From Candidatus Melainabacteria bacterium (lineage in GTDB: Bacteria; Cyanobacteriota; Vampirovibrionia; Obscuribacterales; Obscuribacteraceae), in contig PSRH01000062.1 in the NCBI GenBank assembly GCA_003175915.1, forward strand, positions 1 through 28,234: a DNA stretch of 28,234 bases, given 5' to 3'. The notes under the pieces are model-generated. The model was not told where the DNA came from. It did no database searches and saw only the letters and a program-made list of their open reading frames with translations. Made by a program: the position numbers and the translations under genes. Every line of letters begins with the position of its first letter. The stretch's first letter is position 1. Shown piece after piece: positions 1 to 6,975 of this stretch.

Positions 1-990
1 AGACAGCTGGGAAAGAGCCCGGTCAAAGCCTCAGTGGTTACCTTGGGAGCCTGGGCAATTGGTGGCTCAATGTGGGGTGGCAACGATGAGAAGGATGCCA
101 TCGAGGCTATCAACACTGCCATTGAATTGGGCGTCACCTCCATTGATACCGCCCCCGGTTACGGATTTGGTAAGAGCGAAGAATTGATCGCCAAAGCGAT
201 CGCAGGCAAGCGAGACAAAGTTCAGCTATTCACCAAGTTCGGTTTGCGTTGGGACAGTACGGAAGGCGAACATTTTTTCGATCTTCCTGACAGCGGGAAA
301 GTTTACAAGATCTATCGAAACGCCCGAAAGAAAAGCGTAATCGCGGAATGTGAAAACAGCCTGAAACGTCTTAACACTGATCACATCGACCTATTTCAAT
401 GTCACTGGCCGGACCACACTACACCCTTTGAAGAAACCATGGAAGCTCTCGCCCAGCTTTTGAAAGAAGGCAAAATCCTGGCAGCCGGAGTCAGCAACTT
501 CACTGCCGAAGAAATAGAGCGATCAAATAAGGTTGTTCCGATTGCTACCAACCAACCCCCCTATAGCATGGTCACCCGAGATATTGAAAAGGACGTACTT
601 CCCTTTTGTAGAAAGCACAATATCGGAACTATTGTTTACAGCCCTCTGGAACGCGGTTTGTTATCTGGTAAATTTAAGCCGGATCACAAGTTTGCGCCAG
701 GTGATCATCGAGCCGGCTATAAATCCTTTCAGCCCGACTTCATCCGCCGCGTCAACACCTTCCTGGAGCAGCTCAAGCCAATTGCCCAAAAGTATCAATT
801 CAGTCTGGCCCAGTTAGTAATCAATTGGACAATTCAACAGCCCGGCATCACATCGGCACTGGTAGGAGCCCGCAATGCCAGCCAAGCAAAGGAAAACGCC
901 CGGGCGGCAGAATTGCGGGTCAGCGCTGGCGATATAGATACAATCAATTCTTATCTTAAAGCTTTAGTGGCAGCTCCAACTGCGACCTGA
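1..990 (+). CDS. Aldo/keto reductase, 5'-truncated by the window edge
   Basis: NAD(P)H-dependent oxidoreductase of the aldo/keto reductase (TIM barrel) superfamily; substrate unknown, probably cytosolic. The reading frame is open to base 1 and begins RQLGKSPVKAS, which matches the usual start of this family a few residues after Met, so the true start lies just upstream. The GTG at base 34 is internal. Counting from that GTG, the catalytic tetrad is visible: Asp38 and Tyr43 (SIDTAPGYG), Lys68 (LFTKFG) and His124 (FQCHWPD). The late SALVGARNASQ segment fits the cofactor-phosphate binding region. The total of about 330 residues is normal for the family. It ends 8 bases from the convergent TolC-like gene. 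The family call is firm; the substrate cannot be inferred. Confidence 0.93.
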   Translation, partial: RQLGKSPVKASVVTLGAWAIGGSMWGGNDEKDAIEAINTAIELGVTSIDTAPGYGFGKSEELIAKAIAGKRDKVQLFTKFGLRWDSTEGEHFFDLPDSGKVYKIYRNARKKSVIAECENSLKRLNTDHIDLFQCHWPDHTTPFEETMEALAQLLKEGKILAAGVSNFTAEEIERSNKVVPIATNQPPYSMVTRDIEKDVLPFCRKHNIGTIVYSPLERGLLSGKFKPDHKFAPGDHRAGYKSFQPDFIRRVNTFLEQLKPIAQKYQFSLAQLVINWTIQQPGITSALVGARNASQAKENARAAELRVSAGDIDTINSYLKALVAAPTAT

Positions 991-998
991 TTAGGACT

Positions 999-2747
999 CT
1001 ACTTGGTCAACATTCTTCCTGAAGCAAGAGAGTCGACAGATATGACGCCCATGTCATGGAGAAGTTGTGCCTGGGCGATATTGAAATTTATGATCGCCTC
1101 CGCTTTCGAAACCCTTGCTTGGGTCCAATCGCGTTGAGCCGTGATGATATCAATATTGGTGCCCAGGCCGCTGGCAAATCTCAATTGCGCCAGGCGTAGT
1201 TGCTCGGCGGTTGATGCCACTTGGTTGCCAGTCTCCTCAATATTACGCTCGCTGTCCAGGCTTCTCAACAGCGACTGTCGCGTCTGAGCAAGAACAGCGA
1301 CCAGCTCTTTGTTGGCTTGCAAATGAGCTTGTCTTGCCTGCCAGCGCGCTGCCTGCAAGTTGGCATAGTCGACGGTACCCATGCCACCCAGCGACCAGTT
1401 GACGTTCAAACCAAGAACATAGAGCGCTTCCACCTGCCGCGGCGGTCCAACCCCCAGGATATTGCCGCTCAGAGCAAAACTAGGCTGCAATGGTGCAGCA
1501 GCAACTACGATGGCACGCTTGGCTGCCAATCTCAATTCCTCATATTGTTTGAGTTCAGGCCGATTATCGATGGTGACCCGGAGCAAATCACCAACGTTGA
1601 GCCTCGGATCGATCAATCTAATTTTTCTTACCTGCATATCTGCCGGCAAAAGATCAGCTCCTAAGTTGGCATTGATTGATTGCGCCAGATCAATGGCTGC
1701 GTTGCGTCTGGCAATTTGTTGGTCGACGAGGTCTTGCCTGTCCCTTGAGAGCTGCGTTCTCGACTGCATCACATCAAGGGCAGTGGCCAAACCTGAGCGA
1801 AAGCGATTCGTGTTGTTGCGCAGCTGTTCTTCTGAAGTGCGCACAGCCTGAATTCTTATTTGCAGCACTGCCTCGCTCAAGACGAGATTGTAATAGTTGC
1901 GGGTAACCGTCATTAGTGTGTCGCTAAGCGTGGCGTTTTGCCCTGCCTGAGCCGCTTTGTAATTGTGCTTGGCCTCAAGTGAACCAAAGAGAACGCGGCC
2001 GCCTCGATAACCGTAAAAGCGAAATCCGGGCCCCATGAGAATGAATGGCGAATCAAGATGGATGACATTGCGGTTGCCAATGAGCGGAGTACCGGAGCCG
2101 AAGTTTGCTCCAAATCCTTGATTGAAGGGTATTCCTACAGCACCTTTTAAAAAATTCTCCTGAAAAGTCATTGTCAATTCGGGCAAGAATCTTCCTAGCG
2201 CACTCAAGTAGTTCCACTGTTTGACTTTTGTATTGGTTTTAGAAATGGCCAGATCGAGATTGCGATCGAGGGCACTGATCAGAACTTGACGAAGTGTTGT
2301 CGATTGCGAAGTATTGGCATCCAGACTGAACGGACTGAGATAATCGTTGACAGAAACCAGGGCCTGCAAGGTCGGGCGTTCCAGAGTGATCTTTTCCCTT
2401 TCGGAAGTCCCACCAACAGCTGCGGCAGGACCACTGGCCGGCTCTTGATCACCTCTACTTTCCAGTTTCGGTTGAATCGATCCAGCGCTCGCTTCAGTCG
2501 GCGCCAGCTCAGGAATATATGCTTTGCTTTTTTGGCTGTTTGGCTGAGACGGCTGCCCGCCAGCTAGAGCAGACTGATCCGTGCTTTCCCCGGTTGGTAT
2601 GGCCGGCCGCAGTTGATTGGCCGTCTCCACCTGTGGCCCGACCGCACTTTGCCCGAAGACAAGCGTATTGCTTGTGGCCGCCAAGCAAATCAAGGCAAAG
2701 AATGCCGTCAAGGTTGCCCAATATCTGGCCGCCAGCCTGCTAGTCAC
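999..2747 (-). CDS. TolC-family outer membrane efflux protein
   Basis: Outer-membrane channel subunit of a tripartite efflux pump or type I secretion system. The 582 residues start with a signal peptide (about 1-33: charged start, hydrophobic ATLTAFFALICLAATS stretch). A low-complexity Ser/Gln/Ala/Pro-rich segment follows to about residue 120. The rest has the repeated helical pattern of outer membrane efflux proteins: two related halves, with NRFRSGLATALDVMQSRTQL and RFASGLGTNIDIITAQRDWT as the matching segments before the coiled-coil helices. No pump or membrane-fusion partner is encoded in the window. A TetR-type palindrome about 80 bases upstream suggests repression by a regulator encoded elsewhere. 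The family is clear; the transported compound is unknown. Confidence 0.9.
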   Translation of the reverse strand: MTSRLAARYWATLTAFFALICLAATSNTLVFGQSAVGPQVETANQLRPAIPTGESTDQSALAGGQPSQPNSQKSKAYIPELAPTEASAGSIQPKLESRGDQEPASGPAAAVGGTSEREKITLERPTLQALVSVNDYLSPFSLDANTSQSTTLRQVLISALDRNLDLAISKTNTKVKQWNYLSALGRFLPELTMTFQENFLKGAVGIPFNQGFGANFGSGTPLIGNRNVIHLDSPFILMGPGFRFYGYRGGRVLFGSLEAKHNYKAAQAGQNATLSDTLMTVTRNYYNLVLSEAVLQIRIQAVRTSEEQLRNNTNRFRSGLATALDVMQSRTQLSRDRQDLVDQQIARRNAAIDLAQSINANLGADLLPADMQVRKIRLIDPRLNVGDLLRVTIDNRPELKQYEELRLAAKRAIVVAAAPLQPSFALSGNILGVGPPRQVEALYVLGLNVNWSLGGMGTVDYANLQAARWQARQAHLQANKELVAVLAQTRQSLLRSLDSERNIEETGNQVASTAEQLRLAQLRFASGLGTNIDIITAQRDWTQARVSKAEAIINFNIAQAQLLHDMGVISVDSLASGRMLTK

Positions 2748-2823
2748 CGAAACAAACTCTGCCCCCTGCCTATCTGCGGGAACCCTGCTATTACGGGCGG
2801 CGGTAGAAAAGCTATTTAACTAT

Positions 2824-2841
2824 TCATACCGACCGGTATGA
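2824..2841. promoter_or_regulatory. TetR-family-type operator palindrome
   Basis: TCATACCG-AC-CGGTATGA is a perfect 8-bp inverted repeat around two central bases. The core ACCGACCGGT resembles sites bound by TetR/AcrR-family repressors such as NemR. It lies 77 bases upstream of the TolC-like start (minus strand) and about 180 bases before the SRPBCC gene (plus strand), so control of the efflux gene is the simplest reading. No TetR gene is present in the window. Confidence 0.55.
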
Positions 2842-3022
2842 TATTAGCACATGTATATTGGCGAGCTATAAATTCTCAGACAAAAGCGAATTAAGAAATA
2901 TAGTGTGAACTCTGGCCCAATCGATCTGCCCGAGGCAATAGCTCAGGCCGCCAGCGGGTATGATTCAATTGTAGGTTGGTTTTGGGACAAAGCTCTCCTG
3001 TTAATGAGAGGAACAGACGCTA

Positions 3023-3523
3023 ATGACAGCTAAGACATCTATGCGCGTCCAGGTTGATTTGACGATCAAAGGTGAACCGGAGCGGGTATTCACTGCCTTG
3101 ACGACTGGAGCGGCGATCTGGTGGGGAGCCCCTTATCTTGAGCGCAAAGAAGCTACCGATCTTGTTCTTGAACCAAAGATCGGCGGCCGATTTTATGAGC
3201 GTTGGGCTCATCTTAGCAGCGAACCGATTGGAGCGCTTCTTGGTTCCGTCGTGGCCATCGATCCACCTAATTTGCTACGCATGCATGGATCTTTTGGCAT
3301 GACAGAACGAGCCGTCCTGGGAGTTGTTTCCATCGAGCTCACCCCTATTTCTAGTGGCACACAGGTAAAGTTTTCACATCAAGCGACAGGTGATCTGGAT
3401 GACGAACTAGAGGTGCACTACGCGCATGGCTGGCACGACCTGCTCGGCCGCCTGAAGTTTTTCGTGGAAGAAGGAGAAGCCGAGGGCGTTCGCTTTGATC
3501 CCAGCCTGCATTCACACTACTAG
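3023..3523 (+). CDS. SRPBCC-domain protein (AHSA1-like)
   Basis: A 166-residue single-domain protein of the START/Bet v1-like SRPBCC superfamily, of the kind annotated as an activator of Hsp90 ATPase homologue 1-like. Features seen are an early beta strand VQVDLTIKGEPERVFTALTTG, a WW pair (IWWGAPYL), the GGRFYERW turn typical of this family, and a C-terminal long helix (HGWHDLLGRLKFFVEEG). Such proteins bind hydrophobic ligands in the cytosol; no ligand can be inferred. The ATG start is preceded by GAGAGGA at suitable distance. It is followed after 11 bases by the small gene at 3535 and is probably co-transcribed with it. Confidence 0.8.
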   Translation: MTAKTSMRVQVDLTIKGEPERVFTALTTGAAIWWGAPYLERKEATDLVLEPKIGGRFYERWAHLSSEPIGALLGSVVAIDPPNLLRMHGSFGMTERAVLGVVSIELTPISSGTQVKFSHQATGDLDDELEVHYAHGWHDLLGRLKFFVEEGEAEGVRFDPSLHSHY

Positions 3524-3534
3524 AAAATAGGAAC

Positions 3535-3873
3535 ATGCCCACCGCTAATATTTACACTGCTAACGGTACCTCGAAGGAATTGCTCACAGGCATTTTGCCG
3601 GAGCTTGGGGAATTCCTCGCTCGCCAATTAAGTTGTGGACAAAGAACCCTTTTGTCCAATGAAATTAGCATTCGGGTCATCTCCATCACCGGCTCTAACA
3701 TGATTGCACCGATCGAAATTGAAATAACCGCGCATGCTTATCAAGAAAGAATTCAGCAAGCCGACAAAATCTGTTTATCAGTGCGTAATTTCGTCAAACA
3801 GAAGACCTCGGCAAGAGAAGACGTGCGCGTATGGCTCACCCTGGCCGAACTTGGACACAGTTGGGAAGAATGA
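3535..3873 (+). CDS. Small tautomerase-superfamily-like protein
   Basis: A 112-residue protein with no membrane segment. It starts Met-Pro, and an N-terminal proline is the catalytic base in tautomerase/MIF superfamily enzymes. The layout looks like two beta-alpha-beta units: TANIYTANGTSKELLTGILP then a helix, and ISIRVISITGSNMIAPIEIE followed by the helix RIQQADKICLSVRNFV and a final strand VRVWLTLAELGHS. This resembles 5-carboxymethyl-2-hydroxymuconate isomerase/MIF-type proteins, but the match is by eye and weak. Only 11 bases separate it from the SRPBCC gene. If Pro2 is not exposed after Met removal, the enzyme idea fails and it is simply a conserved hypothetical. Confidence 0.6.
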   Translation: MPTANIYTANGTSKELLTGILPELGEFLARQLSCGQRTLLSNEISIRVISITGSNMIAPIEIEITAHAYQERIQQADKICLSVRNFVKQKTSAREDVRVWLTLAELGHSWEE

Positions 3874-3964
3874 TTTATCGCCAGGATTTCTAGAAAACCC
3901 TTTTTCTTTTCCCAACCACAAAACATATTGAACTCCCAGGCGCCTTTTTTCGTTACTAACGGTA

Positions 3965-3990
3965 GTCAGAAAAATCTCTGTTTTTCTGAC
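3965..3990. promoter_or_regulatory. Perfect 10-bp inverted repeat upstream of the AbiEi-like gene
   Basis: GTCAGAAAAA and TTTTTCTGAC are exact reverse complements separated by six bases (TCTCTG). The repeat ends just before the Shine-Dalgarno sequence (TAAGGAGGA, 3995-4003) of the gene at 4014. It is AT-rich with no T tract following on the plus strand, so an operator is more likely than a terminator. AbiEi antitoxins are known to repress their own promoter through inverted repeats. Confidence 0.5.
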
Positions 3991-4013
3991 GCACAATAAG
4001 GAGGAAAAAGGGC

Positions 4014-4712
4014 ATGTGGACCACGGCTCACATTCGTCGTCAATTGGCTAGAATGACGGGAACTAAGCCATTTTCGATAAGGGCATTTCTCGCTTTCGGA
4101 GCGCGAGCGGCAGTCGACCAGGCTTTTGCTCGCCTGGTTAGAAATGGGGAGGTAATTCGCGTTGCCCGGGGCCTCTATATAAAGGCCGCCTCACCGCCGC
4201 CATCATTGCTGGAAGTTGCAGTGGCCAAAGCGGCCGCTTTCAATCGCACCATCGCCATTCACGGTTCTCAAGCCGCCTTACTTTCGAAGATAGGCGAGGC
4301 AGTGATGAAAGAGAATCAAACAATGAATGAACATGTTTTCGCCTGTAGCGGCCGGACAAGTGCATTTCGCTTCGGAAACCAGATCATTCGTTTTATTGGC
4401 ACCTCAGCAAGAAAATTACAATTTGGTGACAGTAAACCCGGGCTGGCGGTCCGCTCTCTCTGGTATCTGGGAAAGGAAAGTTGCACCTTGGAAATGGCAT
4501 CCCAAGCGGTAACTTCATTCATGCGCAGCGATCGAGAAGATTGGCAAAGAAACACGCAGGTTATGCCAGCCTGGATGCAAGATTTGTTTTTGGCGATAAA
4601 GCGTTATTGGCAAGAGCGCCAGCGTCTGGAAGCAAAATCCGCCTGGCTTAAGGCCATTGACCCTTCATTGTCCCCTCAAGTGCTCAGACGAGAAGCCTTC
4701 CCACAGCTCTAA
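4014..4712 (+). CDS. AbiEi/DUF6088-like antitoxin-type transcriptional regulator, orphan
   Basis: A 232-residue protein with the layout of type IV AbiEi-family antitoxins (DUF6088 subgroup). An N-terminal winged-helix region (about 20-60) contains AVDQAFARLVRNGEVIRVAR followed by GLYIK, the family's signature turn. A mixed C-terminal domain follows (HGSQAALLSKIGEA, RFIGTSARKLQFG, PGLAVRSLWYLGK). In AbiE systems this protein represses its own operon and opposes the AbiEii nucleotidyltransferase toxin. No AbiEii-like gene follows: the next gene is convergent, 19 bases away. The start is well supported by TAAGGAGGA, and a perfect inverted repeat sits immediately upstream. It may be a solitary regulator or a remnant of a phage-defence pair. 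Confidence 0.75.
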   Translation: MWTTAHIRRQLARMTGTKPFSIRAFLAFGARAAVDQAFARLVRNGEVIRVARGLYIKAASPPPSLLEVAVAKAAAFNRTIAIHGSQAALLSKIGEAVMKENQTMNEHVFACSGRTSAFRFGNQIIRFIGTSARKLQFGDSKPGLAVRSLWYLGKESCTLEMASQAVTSFMRSDREDWQRNTQVMPAWMQDLFLAIKRYWQERQRLEAKSAWLKAIDPSLSPQVLRREAFPQL

Positions 4713-4731
4713 TAGGACTGTCAGGAATAAC

Positions 4732-5622
4732 CTAGAGAATAGCGTCTCTTTTGCGCATCATTGTTCTCAGCCATGTGCTGATTATGACACGCGTGAAAGC
4801 AAAAGCATAGAAGAGATTATGTCCCTTCTTACTCATGCCGGAATATCGTTTCAGAAATGTTATGGGCACTTCCGTGATCCGGAAACCAGATCTTGCCACT
4901 TCAAAATTCAGCTCCGACATGGAGTACTGACGTTGCCTCAGTCGACCCACGATATTGGCCAATACTTGTATTTTCATCGCCCGAAAACCACTCGAGCAAT
5001 CAGTAATTTTCGTACCTGTAAGAAAACTGGTAAGCGGACTGAAAAAGCGAACGCCCAGGCGCCGCATTGGATCGTCTTTTTCAAAGTCACCTAAAATACG
5101 CGATCCGATCACGTAGTCGGCCGTATCAGCCAGGATCGGTTGGATCAAACCTTCAATTTCTTCAGGACGATTCTGGCCATCAGCATCCATGATCACGACA
5201 ATCTCTGCTTTGCCCAATACAGCCAGACGGTAGCCCAACCTCAGAGCTGCTCCCTGCCCTCGCTGTGGTGTGGACACTACTGTGAAATCGTAAGAACGAG
5301 CTAAATCAGCGGTGCCATCGCTGCTGCCATCATCAATAAGCAATAAACCGAGTGTTTCGCCATTTACGTGTCTGGGCACACGCGGCAATAACTCTTTCAA
5401 ATTGTCGCACTCGTTCAAGGCCGGAATGATCAAAGTAATCCGCTCGATCAATGAAAAACCGTTCGATTTGCCAAACTGCTCGATAGCTTGACGCTCGAGA
5501 GCGGCGTCCAGCTGATAAAGAGCATTCTGACTCATAGCTTCTCGCCTGATCAGTATTAAACAAATAACGAATAGTATGACACCGCTAGCGACCGAGACCA
5601 CCTCAAGCATGTTGAAGGGCAT
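4732..5622 (-). CDS. Family 2 glycosyltransferase (DPM1/polyprenyl-phosphate type)
   Basis: A 296-residue GT-A fold glycosyltransferase probably anchored by one N-terminal membrane helix (residues 5-26). Motifs seen are IIPALNECDNL (65-75), the nucleotide-sugar binding LLIDDGSSDGTAD (94-106), the metal-binding DADGQ (146-150), and the C-terminal TDCSSGFRAMK and GFRITEVPITF segments typical of dolichyl/undecaprenyl-phosphate sugar transferases. It overlaps the SQD1-like gene by 20 bases and is translated after it, so it is likely coupled. A plausible role, by inference, is to use UDP-sulfoquinovose or a related sugar on a lipid carrier; donor and acceptor are not visible. Cyanobacterial SqdX is of a different family (GT4), so this is not SqdX. 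Confidence 0.9.
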   Translation of the reverse strand: MPFNMLEVVSVASGVILFVICLILIRREAMSQNALYQLDAALERQAIEQFGKSNGFSLIERITLIIPALNECDNLKELLPRVPRHVNGETLGLLLIDDGSSDGTADLARSYDFTVVSTPQRGQGAALRLGYRLAVLGKAEIVVIMDADGQNRPEEIEGLIQPILADTADYVIGSRILGDFEKDDPMRRLGVRFFSPLTSFLTGTKITDCSSGFRAMKIQVLANIVGRLRQRQYSMSELNFEVARSGFRITEVPITFLKRYSGMSKKGHNLFYAFAFTRVIISTWLRTMMRKRDAIL

Positions 5623-6769
5623 GCGACCACCTCACTCGCGGCATAATCAGTGTCTTATCAATCTTGTGCTGATGTTCTTTCACGTATTCAAGCATTTCCC
5701 GTAACACTTTTTCGGTCAACATCGTCGGCTTCAAACCCAATTCCGCCAGTTTGTTTACTGCGGCTTTGTAGTAGTGCTCTTCAAGCTCCAGTCTGGGGTT
5801 TTCCAAATGCGCCACTTTTGCTTCTATGCCGAGCGACAGCGCTGCTTTGCAAACCTTGTCAGCAATTTCACTTATGTTGAATTGCTCCGTAAACTGATTC
5901 AAAATCCGCATCTCCCCCGTTTTGGGTCGATTTTCCGCCACTAGCACGATCGCCTGCATAGTATCGCGAATATTGAGAAAACCACGAGTCTGGCCGCCCT
6001 TACCATAGACAGTAAGCGGTATGCCAGCCACCGCCTGGACAACGAATCGATTGACCACGGTACCATAAATGTCGTCGTAGTCGAAGGCTGTTAGTAAGTC
6101 GGGATGATTCTCCGTCTCGTCGGTGACAACACCGTAGACCGGTCCTTGCATAATGTCTGTTACCGTCAATCCGTAAGTTCTCACATAGAACCAGAGCAAA
6201 TCGGTATCATGTATTTTGGTTGTGTGATAAAGAGAACCGCCTTGTCGCGGATAGAGCATGCGATCTTTACGGCCTTTGTGCTCGATGTCGATCCAGCCTT
6301 CTTCTATATCGATGTTCGGCGTGCCATATTCACCCAGAGTTCCAAGCTTGATGATATGCGCTTTTGGTGCATGTCTCATCACCGCCCAGATCAAGTTGAA
6401 GGTAGTGGTAATGTTATTCATCAAAGTCAGTCTTGCTTCTTCGATACCCTTCATTGAGAAAGGTGCCGAGCGTTGTTGCGCATAATGAATGATCGTGTCT
6501 GGCTTGAAATCCGCCACAATGCCCTCAAGGAATTCGAAATCCTGGATGTCGCCAATGGCATGACTGATTTCATAGCCACTGACCGATTTCCATATTTGGC
6601 ACCGTTCAGGTAGTTCCGGTAAGGCAACTAGCGGTGGCATTTTATGCTTTAAGGCAAGACGGCGATGCAAATAATTGTCCACCACCATCACTTCATTGCC
6701 ACGCCGGGAAAAGGCCATTGCCGTTGGCCAACCTAAATAGCCATCCCCACCTAATACAAGACAGCGCAA
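5603..6769 (-). CDS. sqdB: UDP-sulfoquinovose synthase (SQD1-like)
   Basis: An NAD-dependent short-chain dehydrogenase/epimerase family enzyme that makes UDP-sulfoquinovose from UDP-glucose and sulfite, the sugar-nucleotide step of sulfolipid (SQDG) synthesis. The 388 residues match the family through their length: GGDGYLGW (7-14) nucleotide-binding loop, GDIQDFEFL (73-81), QRSAPFSM (99-106), KLGTLGEYGTPNIDIEEG (141-158, Thr144), Tyr181-x3-Lys185 catalytic pair (YHTTK), and VYGKGGQTRGFLNIRDT near the C-terminal third. The start is a TTG preceded by GGGG, which gives the usual Met-Arg family N-terminus. The GT2 gene overlaps its end. The family call is strong; whether the product goes to lipid or to a glycan is unknown. 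Confidence 0.9.
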   Translation of the reverse strand: MRCLVLGGDGYLGWPTAMAFSRRGNEVMVVDNYLHRRLALKHKMPPLVALPELPERCQIWKSVSGYEISHAIGDIQDFEFLEGIVADFKPDTIIHYAQQRSAPFSMKGIEEARLTLMNNITTTFNLIWAVMRHAPKAHIIKLGTLGEYGTPNIDIEEGWIDIEHKGRKDRMLYPRQGGSLYHTTKIHDTDLLWFYVRTYGLTVTDIMQGPVYGVVTDETENHPDLLTAFDYDDIYGTVVNRFVVQAVAGIPLTVYGKGGQTRGFLNIRDTMQAIVLVAENRPKTGEMRILNQFTEQFNISEIADKVCKAALSLGIEAKVAHLENPRLELEEHYYKAAVNKLAELGLKPTMLTEKVLREMLEYVKEHQHKIDKTLIMPRVRWSHALQHA

Positions 6770-6975
6770 TCGATTTTCCCCGTCTAAAGCCTAACTAACC
6801 AGTGCTACCCTGAAAAACCCTGGCCCTATCGTACCCAAACCCCGGTGGGCGCAAACGCTTTCAGCTCTGGTTCGAGGAGCGCGCCAGTCCAGGACCGCGA
6901 TTAATCAAAGTTTCAGCCGGCTAAATTGCCCGTTTTTAAGGTAGCCAACCCAACAATACAAATTGCTATTTTACT

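Noticed and set aside
3886..3907. AGAAAA-CCC-TTTTTCT as a terminator after the tautomerase-like gene
   Set aside because: The stem is only six AT pairs with no GC base and an interrupted T run; too weak to call.
4657..5094. A 145-codon open frame on the plus strand
   Set aside because: It overlaps the end of the AbiEi-like gene and lies antisense to the conserved glycosyltransferase; no family pattern is visible.
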